DNA from: Blumeriella jaapii | Lineage: Eukaryota > Ascomycota > Leotiomycetes > Helotiales > Drepanopezizaceae | DNA: 64,000 nucleotides | Reading direction: 5' to 3' | NCBI GenBank assembly: GCA_009599575.1 | Contig: VWND01000002.1 | Span: forward strand, 1 to 64,000 | Part shown: positions 37,125-49,535 of the stretch, one piece after another | How the letters are laid out: each line of letters opens with the position of its first letter | How positions within the stretch are numbered: position 1 is the first letter of the stretch | Translations under genes and position numbers: made by a program | Notes under the pieces: generated by a model | Told to the model about the DNA's origin: nothing | The model's input: only the letters and a program-made list of their open reading frames with translations | The model's database searches: none

Positions 37125-37326
37125 TATAGGTATATGGTGGTGGTTGATTATGCGCATAATCACATAATCACACCACGTGATGGTAGGCTGCAAGCGTGCA
37201 GCCCTACCTATATATACTCCGTGCGATAGCTAGTTTACTCCTTAGATCTTTTTCGCAATACAATCCCAATTATTGCAATATCTCAACCCCTGTGTATACA
37301 CAACCCCCCCTTATGTGATACCAACA
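37125..37326. repeat. Right LTR of element C
   Basis: 202 bp. CACGTG lies at 37174-37179. The element-facing end reads TATAGGTATATGG where the left LTR has TGTGGGTATATGG. Confidence 0.93.
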
Positions 37327-39539
37327 ATCAGAAAAGTTTCGACCTTTTTATACTAGCCTTTATTATTGCACCAGTTTTATAATATTATAAGCAAAACCTT
37401 TTTTGCATATTAAAAACTGACGCTTTCGACGGCGTAGTAGCTTTTATGCTTTCGCAATTCTATAACAACGATTAGCTTCCAATCGCTTACTTTAGCAAAA
37501 TTATAACTTTCGCAAAACTAAATTACGTCGTATACGACAAAAAAATTTTCGCAATCGTAAGATTTTTAAGCAACTTTCGTATTAAATTAATTAATTTAAT
37601 TTATCAAATTAAAATAATTATTAATTATAAAGCTTTAAAGTATTTTATAACTTTTAAATTCTTAAACGTTCGATAAACACGCTAGGCCGAACTTTTCGCC
37701 GATTACAATTTTTTTATTACGTATAAACTAAATAAACATAATTTTTTGGTTAACGCATTAATACGTCGTATAAGCGAACTCGACCGCTAAAACTTTTTTA
37801 AACGTATTTAGCGCTTGCAAACTTTTTTTCGAGCAAATTAAATCGATTATCGTTTTTTAATTAAAAAACTTCGATTTTCCACGGCCTTCGAAACAGCTGT
37901 TTTTATCGTTAAAATAGCTAATTTTTTTTCGCATTTCGTATCGTTAACCAAATTTTTTACGCTAATCGCATAGCTAACAGCCTGATAGCTTTTCGAAAAA
38001 AAGCTGTACGAAACGCTACGAAAAAAAACGACGCTAATAATATTCCGTATATATTTAAACGCGATTTGCTGTTATATTACGATCGCTTAATAATACTAAA
38101 CGTCGATTATTTTCGTTTGGCTTTTATATAAGAAATGCACGACCAGATTTCCACCGCTTATTTTAGCGCTCGCAAAATTACGTAATTGCTTTCGGACTAA
38201 TATTATTAGCGAGGTATAACAGCTTTCGTAAAATAATATTATTGCAATTGCTACGCTTATCGAAAAAGTTTTATTTTAAAAAATAAGCGCCCCGGCTTTT
38301 TTCAGCCTTTTTTTGTTTTTAATTATTTTTAAAAGCACGTTACAATAGACTTTTGCAGTTTTAATAAAAACAAATACGGTTACGATAATATATTCGTAAT
38401 AATAAATCGTTTTTTTAAGCAAATTATTTCGATTTTTTGCTATAAAATATCGATGCTCGAAGCTTCGCCAAATTGTATATATTTTACGTATATAAGTATT
38501 TTGGCTTTTTAAAAAGTATTATTAGCGATCGTGGCCTTTAGTATTAATTTATTTTCTGGTTTGAATTAAATAAAATACTCGGTACGCAACTAAAGCTTTC
38601 GATAGCCGCTTATTTTGAAACCGATAATCAGACCGAAATTTACAACTAATATTTGTAAAAACGCTTTCGACCTTTCGTAAACTTTTATTAAAACGATTAA
38701 AACGAATTTTTTTTAATAATAGATTTCGCTTAAATAGTCCTTTTTTACGAAAGTCTAAATAGCTTTTTATTTTTTGAAATTATATACGATTATACTTTTA
38801 TACCAATTAAAACTGAAAGCTCGACATTTTCTTTTTTTCCAATTTTTTATATAAGCTGAACGCAAACGAAGCTCGTGCGTACGCTCGTCGCTATTACGAC
38901 GCTTGGAATTTCGCCAAATCGCATTTTTAATAAGCCTACAACAAAATAAAAAAAAATACGAATAAATTTCGCCGCGCGATCGATTTTAACGTTAGCGATT
39001 ACGTATAGCTCGATATACGTTTATTTCCGATTTTCCGGCCTTTTCGCAAGTTCGACAATCTTATAAACGGCTTTTTTAAAATTATAGCTAAAATTTTCGA
39101 CAACGCTTTTAAGCTAAACCTTTTTAATATTATAAACGTATATCCAGTTTTTTACGCTAATCGATTGCGTAAAACAGCTGACGACGCGCTTTCAAATTAA
39201 ATTAATTTAACTTTTGAATTTATTAATATAATTAATAAGCTTAAATACAAAATCGAAGAATTGATCGCCTATCGAATACAGCGAAAAACCTTTTAATACA
39301 AAGCTTTTTAAATAGATTTAAATAAAAATCTTACGTGGTATTCCGCGTCTGATTTTATATACGCTTTTCTAAAAGTGCGCGACTTTTATTTGGCGTATAA
39401 AAAGCTTTCCGGTCCTTCTGCAAAACTTGTAAATTGGCTAAAAGCGTATTCCGAAGATTTAAATTCGTACGATTATTTAAATAATAACGTACTAATGGAT
39501 AAAAGCTCGAGAGCGCGCTTTTTTCGGACGGAAAAATAA

Positions 39540-39807
39540 TATAACGATTTATTTTATTGCCATTTTTCGTGTCACCTCAGCAATTACGTATAGCTGCAAG
39601 CTTTTTGGTTTTTTAGTAGGTTTTCCTATTAATTATAAAAATTGTTTATATATATAAAGCTTTTTTTTTTTAGCAACTTCTGCTTTTTGCAGTTGTTGAT
39701 TTTAAGTAAATATTTTGTTACAGAACCAAAGGCTCGTTTTTTATATTATATGAATACGGCGACCAGTTGACTGATCTCTCAGCCCTCCGACTGATTAGAT
39801 CGTCACA
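39540..39807 (+). repeat. 3' LTR of element B
   Basis: 268 bp. The element-facing left end reads TATAACGATTTATTTTATTG; the outer right end keeps CCGACTGATTAGATCGTCACA-type sequence with an intact CA end. Confidence 0.93.
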
Positions 39808-41893
39808 GCTTACGAAATAAGCGCCGTTTTTATTTTTTTCGCAGCCGTTCGAAAAAATCGTAACGTTTTCGAAAAATAATTTTGCTTATTATTTTTTAAA
39901 GTTTTTCGCGGCTTTTTTTTTTTAACGCTTATAATAAAATCGGTACGGCTGTCGGGCGAAAAAAATGCGAAAAAAAAATCAATTTTAAATCGTAGAATTT
40001 ATAAAAAAAATATCGCCGAAGCGCTGGATTTTCGTTTTGGCGGCCATATATATGCTCGCGTATTTTTTTCGAAAAATTATTAAAATAAAAATGCGTTGAA
40101 TTAAAAAATGCGCTTCGTTTACGATTTGCAATTTTATCGTAAAACGTATTTTGGCCTTTTTCAAAACCGCGTTTGCGAAAAAAAAGCTTGCGTTCCGTAT
40201 TATTATAATAAAAAAAATAATACGCTATATAAAAAGTATTTACCGTACGGCCAAAATAATAGTTTTTTATATCAAATCGATATAATCGCCGAAACGAATA
40301 TTAATTTGGCTGTTTCGTTCGGTTCGGCGTTCAGGTTTCGTACGGCCTGCGTACCAGATTTCGGTTTTAAATAATATCGAAAGAAAAATACAAATAATTA
40401 CTGCTTTTCGCAGCGCGCTGGCCGAAGGGCTATTATTAATTCGGCCGAAGCTTTTAATATATTGCGCCGTTTGTCGTATTTTATTTACGCGTTTTTTAAC
40501 GTATCGTTTGAAAATAAATTTTCGATCGAATTAGATTTTTAATTAGCGCAGCGCGGATTGCTTGCTTTTTTTCGCCGTAATAATGCAAAAAATCGTGATT
40601 TTGTCGTCGATTATAATCGGAAAAGCGTAATTATTATTTTACGTAATAATATATATTATTTCGATTTTTTTCCGGCGCGAAAGCGATTTTATATTCGTTT
40701 TTTTTTATTCGAAAATATCGCGAACGTTTTTCGCAAATAGCTCGATATTATTATTTAAATTATATAAAATATAATAAATTAATATATCGTTTGCGTATTT
40801 AAAACGAAAAAAGTAAAATTTTAATTAAGTAATTTTATTAAATATAATATATATAAAATCGGAAAAAATAACGATTTTTAAAAAGTGCCGTAATAAACGT
40901 AATTAAAATCGGTAATTTTTTTTTCGAATCGTATTTGCATTCGTCGTTTTGTAAAAAACGATTTAATTAATAAAAAAAATAAAAAGGGCCATTTTTGCTC
41001 GATTATTTTTTTAAATAAGCGTCGGGTCAAAACGGCGTCGAACGCGTTTTGCACGTTTAAAATAATAATCGTAATATGTTTTTTTGCGGCGAGCGCAATT
41101 TCGATATCGGCCGTAAAATATGCTATTAAATCGAAAGCAAAACGTTTCGGAAAAGCGCTTTTATATTATAAGCTAGATAAGCCGGTCGTAAACGTTATTT
41201 ACGCGATTTTGCTAACGATAATTCTTTCGAAGCTTTTGAATATACAAAAAAAAAAAGCGATCGAACGTTACGAGCGTAAAAAAAATTTGTTTCGTTTGCC
41301 GGTTTTAATTATTATAATTATTTCGGCCAGTTTTTAAAAAGTCGGGAAATAATTCGTTGCGAAGCAGCGATTAAACAAATTATATATAACGGTTTTGATT
41401 TTTTTTTAGCAGGCTTTTAAAAGTTTTATTATAATCCGATTAATACCCGGGAAAATGCTAATAATTTCGATGTAATATTTTTTTTTATTTTTTCGGACGA
41501 TACGAAATTTATTTAAAAAAAATGGCCCGATTTTATTTATTCGGTAAAAAAATTTTGATCGAAATCGTCGGTAGCTAAAAAGCGGCTAAATATTTCGTTT
41601 TTTAAAGCGTTGGCTTTGTTTTTAATATTTTTAATTATTATACCGTTTATTATGAATAAAAAAGCTTTAACATTCGTAGTTATTCGATGCTAGCTTATTA
41701 TTTTATATAGCTTTTCGTTATTATCGATTTCGTTAATAAACTTTCGCTAATAATTTTTTTTCGCTTTACGTATTATAACGAGAAATTATTTGATTTTTTC
41801 GAAGATTTCACCGTCGTATATTATTTTACGTATTTACAAATATTTATTTTTAGTTTTTTAATATTCGTCGGTCTATTATAAAATGGCTTGTAA
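39808..41893 (-). pseudogene. LINE reverse transcriptase domain
   Basis: Minus strand, 41490 to 40480: a start resembling SYRPI-type sequence, then KSFERIIVSKI, IIILNVQNAFDAVLTRRLFK (about 41075-41020, the LDxxxAFDxV motif with Asp changed to Asn), a region near 40990-40920 like FLTNRR, and FDRKFIFKRYVKKRVNKIRQ with TAQYIKSFG (about 40540-40450). This series is characteristic of Tad/I-type LINEs and marks the same strand as the endonuclease and RNase H pieces. The YxDD box is lost or unreadable. Overlapping plus-strand ORFs at 40108 and 40558 are shadows. Confidence 0.85.
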
Positions 41894-42160
41894 TATAAAA
41901 GTAGGTAGGAAAACCAAACTGATACGGCCACATGTCGGTGGGTAAGATAATCTAGGAAATCTCTAGAAAAGACTGAAGAAAGGAAAAAAAAAAAAAATAA
42001 AAGTATAAATTAAACTGCGTGCTTATAGTATTATCTAAAGGAATGCCTTGCTTTTATATCTGTTGAAAGTAGTTAATGGCAAAAGATTTCGGAAAAGTCT
42101 ATGCTTCGACCATAGCTAAAACTATTAATTTCCATTAATACAAAATATCACCGTTTTATA
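41894..42160 (-). repeat. 3' LTR of element E
   Basis: 267 bp. The outer (left) side keeps GGCCACATGTCGGTGGGTAA; the element-facing side reads TCACCGTTTTATA. The first TG is TA. Confidence 0.93.
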
Positions 42161-42269
42161 TCCTGTCCCAAATAATATACGTAGTCGTTTTTAATTACGA
42201 CCAAAAAAAAACTTTGATAAATACAATTTAATTTATTTTTTATAATCTAAAAATTAATTAATTATAAAC

Positions 42270-45200
42270 CAAATTTTTTAATTCTACATTTTTTCGGTTT
42301 TTTAACCCGTTCTTGGCCTTTTTGCTATTGGCTTCTGCGAAAGAATAGCGTTTCGTTTATCGTTTGAATTACTTTGTTTATCTTGCTTTTTTAAAAAATG
42401 GTTTAATAAAATATCAATCGAAATATCGTTTAGACTTACGAACGTTCTGATAGCTTTTTCGTCGATAATATTATTAGATATCGTCGCGACGAATATTTTC
42501 CACGACTTTTTTTCGTAAATAGTAAATTTCAGTTTTTATACGTGGTTTTACGCTTTGTAGAAAGCGCTAAAAAGTTTTGTATTAAAATCGTAAAAATAAT
42601 CGATTAATTCGTCGTAATTAAAACCGATTAACGCTTTTGCTTCGCGTAAAACTAATAGGTCGGATTATAATTATTTATCGACGAATGCTTTTAAAAAGGC
42701 TCCGAGGCTTGTAAAAAAAACTATTTTACGGAATAATTCGAAAATAATCGTTTGCAATCGAAACTACCGAAAGTGCTATAATTGTTTTCGCCGCAGTACA
42801 AACAGTATTAAATAGCCTATCGAAGCGTCGTTTTCGAAATGGTTTTTATATTTTTGCGCCGTATAATTATTTAAGTAAATTAATATTGCGCCGTCGGTTT
42901 TTTAAATTCTAAATTTAACGAAAACTTTTTGTTTAATCGAAAAGCTAACAAAAGTTATTTTATTTTTTATTTCGTAGTTTTCGATTTCGTAGTCCGATAA
43001 AATAACCGAAACTATTGTTTTAAACGCGCTAAAATACGAAAAAACTAAGCTTTTTTAAATAGTTTTAATCAGCTTGGCGTCGTGGTATAATTGCAAATAA
43101 GCTTCGATTATTTTCGAATTATATACGAATGCAAGCAGAACGTAATAATCGAAGATAGCGTCGGTAAAATCTTCGATTTTTTTTTTTTTTAAAAAATCGG
43201 CGATATCGAATTTTGTAATCGTAATACGATCGGAACCAGCGAAATCTAAAGCGATCGGAACGTTAAAATATATTACGAGGCGGCAGTTTTCAGAATTTCG
43301 AATAATTAAAACAGCGAAATAAAAGCCGGAGTGTATTTTAAAAGCTTATTAAATGAAATTGTAAAATATATTAGCGAAAAAAGCTATAAGCGTTTTTTGG
43401 GTTTTAATTAATCGGAAATAATACTTATATATAATTATTTTTTTTTTTATAAAATGCAGCAATAGCTTATTTTCTCCGTTGTAAAATCTTACGTAATTAA
43501 CGAATTCGCAGCTTAATTTAAATAAATTTTAAAATACATTTTCGGTCGAAAAGCCAGAAAAGTCGGCTTTTGAAAATACTCGTTGTTTTTATTTTTTTAC
43601 GTTTTAATCGAGTTTTATAATCGCGTTAAAAGCTTTAGGGTCCGTTTTAAAATTTGCGTAGCCCAGGTAAGTTTTAATACGCGTTTAAATAGTTTTCGCA
43701 GTTTTTCGTCGAAATATAAATTAATTATTAAAATCAATTTCGAATACGTCGTAATCCGAATTTTTAATAGCAGCGAATCGATTAGCGAAGCCGATAATAT
43801 CGATTTTTTTTGTAATTAAATCGCAATACGCCGCGTAATAACGTATATAAAAATAGCAAAATTTATCGTTTTTTTTAGCGTTAACGTTATTCGTAAAAAC
43901 GAAATTAAAAAATCGAAGTTTTTCAGCGAAAAAAAACTCGAATAAAAACGGATCACCGTTTTTAAAAGTTTTTTTTATTTGCTTTAGCGTATTATATTTG
44001 CAGTTTTTCGAAAAAAACTTAATTTAGTTTTCGTTCGAAATAAAAAAAAAAAAGCTAACGGATTTATTTGGTTTTTATATAAAAATATCGAAATAAAATT
44101 TCTAAATCGTTTCGTCGTCGAAAGCGAAAGTTTTAAGCAGAATAATTTGGTTTTATGTTTTTTATATAATTTTTTTCGTAATAACTTCGATATTTTTTTT
44201 CAAGCTTTTTCGATCGAATCGTATAATAATCGAAATTTTAAATGCTTTTATTAAAATCTGAAATATTAGCGGCGGTAATACGACGTTTTTAAACGTAATA
44301 AACGTTTTTAATATTTACGTATTTAATTTCGAAAATTTAAATTCAGAATCGTTTAAATCTTTTTTTTTCGGAATACCGGCGTTTTCCGAATTTGATTTCG
44401 TAGAATCGTCGCGTTTTTTATTAATTAGTTTAAAGGCTGTAATTCGGCGTCGATTTCCGGTTGTTTTTATTCGCGGTGCCTTTTTTGCTAACGACGCGAA
44501 TAGTTTTTTTTTTCGAACAAAAAGGATTTCGAAAATATCGGCGCGCTTTTTTACGTTTTTTATTTTTATTTTTTTCGAAATCGTTTTTATAAATATAATA
44601 AGTTTTTTGTATTCGAATAAGCGGTTATTTGCTATTACGCTTTTAGTTTCGTTCTCGGATTCGTTTTCGATAATTAAAAATAAAAATCGTCGAATAATTT
44701 TAATTGTTTTAAAAATATTAATTGCTACCGCGTATGTTTTTTCGAATTAAACGAAAATAATATTAGCTTTCTCGTTTTTTTCGTCGTCGTAAATTTAAAA
44801 TATCGGAATAACGTCGTTTTTTCTTTTAATATAAAAATGCCGCATTTAGCGATATTTAATCTTTTATTTTAAAAAAAAATCAAATTTAAGATTTCGCAGC
44901 CGATTAGAATTTTTTTTAACGATTGTATAACGTCGTCGATCAGTTTGCAAACAGTTGTAAAAAAGCTTGTAAATCTGCGGATTTTTAAATTGTTAGTTTT
45001 CAGAATTTGCGTTTTAAAAATATAAGCGTTTAATATTTAAACTTTTTTTTTAATAAAAGTAATAATTTCGAAAAAACGAGCGAAATGCCGAAATAAAATA
45101 ATACCGATGATTTTGTTAAAAACGTATTTTTAAATATTTTTTTTTCGTTGATTTAGCAAAAAGCGTAATATTCGGTCTGTTATCTTTTTTTTATTATTTC

Positions 45201-45480
45201 GAGCTTTTTTTGTTTCGGCGAAAGCTTTTAAAGCGTTGTCGTAATTTAACAAAAATTTGTCGTAATTAAAACTTTTGCGAACGAATTTAATTTTAATAAA
45301 ATTTTCGTAATCGAATAAAAATTCGTTAACGTTTTTAATTATTATATCGAATTGTTTTATAAATGTTTTTACGAAAGCTGTTTGTTAATTTAAAATAGCG
45401 GTATTATATATTTATTTAAATTCGAAAAAGTTGCGTATAATAGTTTCGTTTTAAAATAAATTAAAAATAAGTTTGCCAGG
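42270..45480 (-). pseudogene. Third reading frame of element E, function unknown
   Basis: A long minus-strand reading of roughly 1,000 residues, interrupted by RIP-type stops, with normal protein composition. Sample segments: FNYDKFLLNYDNALKAFAET (45280-45220), KNDKFCYFYIRYYAAYCDLI (43890-43830), ADFSGFSTENVF (43570), FVNYVRFYNGENKLLLHF (43510-43450), ELIDYFYDFNTKLFSAFYKA (42620-42560), SWKIFVATISNNIIDEKAIR (42510-42450), ending in LSQKPIAKRPRTG, a basic, nuclear-signal-like tail. I recognise no integrase, envelope, chromodomain or dUTPase motif. It lies where env sits in retroviruses, but I see no convincing signal peptide or fusion segment. F carries the same region, so it belongs to the family. 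Confidence 0.6.
44467..44502 (+). repeat. Mini-hairpin copy in element E (third reading frame)
   Basis: TTATTCGCGGTGCC, TTTTTTG, CTAACGACGCGAATAG. Same 13-mer and orientation as the other E copies. The corresponding place in F lies just past the window's right edge. Confidence 0.75.
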
Positions 45481-46046
45481 TTTAATAACGCTTTGCTTAA
45501 AAAACAATATAATATCGATAAGTTTGTTAATTAAAAAAGTGTGTTATATTTATTAAAAAATAATTTAAAAAAAAGTACGGAAATTATAAAATATTTGTAA
45601 CCAAAAGTTACGGAAATTCGCATGCTGTTTTTTTAATAAATTATAGCTGTTTAGGCAAGTATTCGTTCAAAACAACGAAAAAAATAAATAATACAAAAAG
45701 TAGCAAATAATAAAATATATAAAAAATAGTTTTTGTAATATATGCGAATAATATAAATATATTAAATATACGGCTCAAATACATACAAAGCTTTTGTTTT
45801 AATAAACAAAAATACAGTTAAACAAAAAAAAATATAATAAATGTTTTAAATAATATAAAAAAAAGTTTTAAAAATAAACAGTATATATAAAACAAAATAA
45901 TTAGGTTGTATATAAGCAAAGCAAAACAAAAACAGTAAAACAATATATAATAAAAAAAATAATAAATAATAAAAATAATAAAACAATTAGTAAATAATTT
46001 TGTATATATTTTTCTTTTTTTCGGTTATAAATAAAATCACGATTTG
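45480..46046. other. AT-rich spacer between pol and third reading frame of E
   Basis: A-rich on the plus strand (AAAAATAATAAAACAATTAG) with no coding sense in any frame. It separates the pol stop from the next coding region, so the latter would need its own start or a separate mRNA. Confidence 0.65.
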
Positions 46047-47531
46047 AATTATGCTTTCAGCAGCGGAATTATCGTTCGGTTGTTTTCAAACCTTTCTAAA
46101 GGATTTTTTTTTTTAAGAATATAATCGTTTTGATCGGAATCGTCGTCGGATTTACTAAAATCGGAATCGCTATTTAAATTAAAATTTAGAAAATAAATTT
46201 GCTAATTTTTTTTATAAAATCGCTTTAACCGATTAGCGGCGAACGTTTTTTTTAGTTTTGTTTTATCGAGTTTCGTAAGCTTATAATAATTTTTATTTAA
46301 TTCGGCCTCGCATACTTCGTAAAGTCCGAGCCATTTATAATTAAGCTTAATGTCGGCCGATTTATCGATAACGCGCTAGACGTCGTAAACTAAAATTAAT
46401 TTTTTTTTTAATTAGCGTTTTTTTTAAAATCTTAGTTTTATTTTAAATTTTTTTAGCTGTTTTTTTATTTTTTTTTTTTTTAAATTATTTTTTTTTATAT
46501 TTATATCGCGGTAGTTTAGCTATTTAAATTTTATTACTAACAGGTTTGCTTTCGTTTTTATTTTAACTACGTTATAAAACTTTTATATAAGCTATTTTGT
46601 TTTCAAAAGCAATCGAACGTTTCTGCCGTATTAAATAAAAAATAAAATTATTTTAATAAAAGCGTGTATATATATGCGTATAATAAAAAGCATTTTCGAA
46701 AATTTCCGCGATTAACGCTTATAATTTCTTCGAATAGTTTTTAAAAAGCCGTTAAAAATATTTTTATAACTTCGTTCCACGGATCCGTTGCTTTTCGAAT
46801 TATAAGCTAAAATTTAAATACGTTGAATATTATATTTTTTTATAAAAGTTTCGATAACGCTTTTATTTTCGGGTTTATTATCGATATTTAATTTGTTAAA
46901 CAAACCGTATCGATATATAACGTTTTTTTAAAAAAAAATCGCTATAATTTCGGAAATAGCGTTTCGAAAAAGTCGCTTTTTAAATTATTCAAACAGGTCG
47001 TCGATAGCGAATACGAAGCATATATATCCGCGGTCGGTAATCGGTACGCGTATAACGTCGAAGTTAATTTTTTTTTTAGATTTTAAAAAACTACGTTAAA
47101 TATAATAGATTTTTTTTTCGGCCAGGTTTTCGTTTTTAACAAAAAATGCAATTTTTAACGAAAGCTTTACAATTTTCGAAATATTTTTTTTATTAAAAAT
47201 CGTTTTTGGTTCGGTAATAAATGGCTTTAGCTTTTTTATAAAATATTTTTTCGTAAGCTTTTTTTATAATTTGAAACTTATCGGCTTTATTATTTATTAT
47301 TAAGCGTTTTTAATATAAATTATTTTTAATTTTATATAGCTTTTTATCGGCTAAAATATAATCGAAAATTTGGTTTTTAAATAATTTAAATTAATAATTT
47401 AATACGCTAAGTAATTTAAACAAAATAATTAAATAATATACGATTAAATAAAAATCCTCGGTTTCGTAATTATCGATTAAAAGTTTATTTTCGTCGTTAG
47501 TCGGCTTATTCCGATCGTTTTCGGTTAAATC

Positions 47532-47630
47532 TATTCGTAATACCAGCCGAAATAATAACGCGAATGCTTTTTCGGTTCGAAAATTAATATTTTTTATTCG
47601 CGGTGCTAGCCGAAATAGCAACGCGAATAA
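47532..47630 (+). repeat. Two mini-hairpin copies in element E, 63 bp apart
   Basis: 47594-47630 is the best copy: TTATTCGCGGTGCTA, loop GCCGAAA, TAGCAACGCGAATAA, 15-base arms with one mismatch. 47532-47565 is a decayed second copy (TATTCGTAATACCA ... ATAACGCGAAT) whose differences are all of C/T or G/A type. On the coding (minus) strand they give the repeated peptide FALLFRLAPRI / FALLFRLVLRI inside an open frame of 86 residues between RT and integrase. Confidence 0.85.
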
Positions 47631-49535
47631 TTTCGGCTTTATAAAACCCAAAGCGCAAATAGCGAAATAGCCGATTTCGTTAGTAATTTACTCGTCGATA
47701 TTTTATTCGCTTTGTTCAGCGAAATCAAACAAATAAAAACGTTTTCGTTTGAAAAAGCCGTTTGCCGCTGTATTAATTATCTTTTTAATATGCTTAACTT
47801 CGAAATTTATAAATCGTATTTACGCTATTTAATTAATAACGAACGCTTTTGATAAATTATTAGCTTTTCCGTTTAATTAATTAATAAAAATTTTTGCGTT
47901 TATTTCTAAAATAAAATATACGCCGTACAATTCGTTTTTTATTTTTTTTATTGCTTTAAAAACGCTTCGATATTTTCGTTTAATAACATCGTAGCGTGTT
48001 TTAACGAAAAATTATAAGCCGCTTTTAAATCGTAAAAAATGCCGTTTTTTATTTTTATCGATTTATTATAATATAGCTTTTTAACCGAAAATATTAGCGT
48101 CGATAATTAAAATAATTTTTTCTGCGTTTAGGCTGTAATCGATTCGCATAAGCGATAGGGCCGATAAAAAATCGTTTTTAAAAACTTTTATAGCTTTGCT
48201 TTGCTTTTCTTTTTAAACGAAATCGATTTTTTTTTTATCGTAGCGTAAATAGATGCAGCTTTTTAAAAAAAGTTTTTGATTTAATTACGGTAGTAAATTA
48301 TAACGCTAATAAAAGTTTTGGCTTCGGTAATATTTTTATATTTTTTTTATTCGTAAATCTTTTTAATTTTTTTTCGTTAAAAATAGCGGCCAGCGCTATC
48401 AGTTATATAATTAACGATATTTATTTCGAATATGCAAAATTTTAATCGAAAATCAATAATAACTTTGGCTTTTTCGAAACAAACTATAATTTTGTCGATG
48501 TTTTAAATATGTTTTATAATATAACGTCGAATTTCAAAAAAAATCTTTTTATTATTATAATATAATCTGGGACTTTTTACTTTAACGTCGTCAACGTAAA
48601 AAAAAGCAATATCGAAAATGCAAATTATAAAAACTTTATATACGATTTTTACGAATTAAGCGATTGAATTAATAATTTTTATAAATATTTTAATTATACG
48701 CAGCAAACCGATTGATATTTGAATTGCCGTTATATTTCGAAATCGTAAATTAAATACCAAATAATCGTAGCCGGAAAACAAATCGAAAAAAAGCGATCGT
48801 TAGTTTTACGAATTTGTTTGAAAATTAATCGACGTTAAATAATACGTTAGCGTTTCGTATCGTTATTTTGTTTATTTCGACGACTGCGGTAATAAGTTTA
48901 TAAATGTTTTTTTTTTTTCGCAACGATAAACTATTTGTTTTTGTATAAGCCGTAGCAAAATTCGAAAATTCTTTGCTTAATTCGTTTTTTCAGCATTTTA
49001 ATTATTTTATTCTGGAAAACTTTAAAAACTGAAAAGGTTTTTTTTTATTAAGCTTCGTAAAACACGGTTTTAATATCGATATAAAGCGTAACGTTAAAAT
49101 TAAATTGGCCCATTTCGGTGAAATCGAAAGCTATAATTTTTTTTCGGTTGCGTAAAACTTCGTATAAAACTTTTTTTTTTTTTAATAAAAATTAGATTTC
49201 GATTGCTAAATTATTAAATCGTTTTTTTGTAAATCGGCTGCCAGATAATAAGCTAGAAAATCGGCCGGTAATAAATTTTTCGAATTCGTTAATAATTAAT
49301 TAAAATAGTTTTGTTGTTTTATTTTTTTTAAATTAATCGTTTATTTTTTCGGAAATATTTTTACCGAATTCGCTAAAATTTACGAATCGTACTTTATCAG
49401 CTTTGCGCTTGTAAAAAGTGCTGATATTAATACAAAAAGGTAAAATATATAAATCGGGTTTATTTAATACGAAAACGAAATTTTCGAAACTTTTATTTCC
49501 GAATTAATAATTAAAAATATTAATATTAGTTAATT

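Larger units (their letters stand above)
36306..37326. mobile_element. Element C: short non-autonomous LTR element nested in B
   Basis: 1,021 bp between 202-bp repeats, starting TGTGGGTATATGG and ending ACCAACA, flanked by a perfect target duplication ATCAG (36301-36305 and 37327-37331). The internal 617 bp has no long ORF, so it must borrow proteins, as TRIM/SMART-type elements do. Its composition is close to normal inside an AT-rich host element, so it escaped most RIP or arrived late. Candidate primer sites are TGGTTGAC at 36516 (plus) and TGGCAACTC just inside the right LTR (minus); I cannot fix its strand. Confidence 0.92.
35100..39500 (+). pseudogene. Element B pol remnant interrupted by C
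   Basis: Sense left to right: RT start around 35460-35760 (LLRFYIDYRTFNNIIRKNRYF region), box YLNNIFIYS near 35950, then C inserted in the connection region after FYNFISEYQ. Sense resumes after C with KSFDLFILAFIIAPVL and an RNase H reading FAKLNYVVYDKKIFAIVRFL (37500-37600). The tail near 39080-39300 has VYPVFYANRLRKTADDALS and EELIAYRIQRKTF; RDFYLAYKKLSG lies near 39380. Both Asp residues of the RT box are Asn, so it cannot act. Confidence 0.87.
32355..39807 (+). mobile_element. Element B: Ty3/gypsy retrotransposon, A family, split by C
   Basis: 7,453 bp between 268-bp LTRs that are reverse complements of A's, with a perfect target duplication GCTTA (32350-32354 and 39808-39812). Removing C and its ATCAG duplication leaves 6,427 bp, close to A's 6,422. 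Coding sense is left to right. B inserted into the LINE between its RT and RNase H. Confidence 0.95.

Noticed and set aside
40108..40740. Plus-strand ORFs in the LINE RT region
   Set aside because: The minus strand reads recognisable LINE RT motifs across the same bases, so these are shadows.
43583..43819. A plus-strand ORF conserved in E (43583-43819) and F (63174-63410) as a real antisense gene
   Set aside because: It lies antisense to the third reading frame, whose sense reading explains the conservation; two copies only show shared ancestry. A codon-level test over more copies would be needed.
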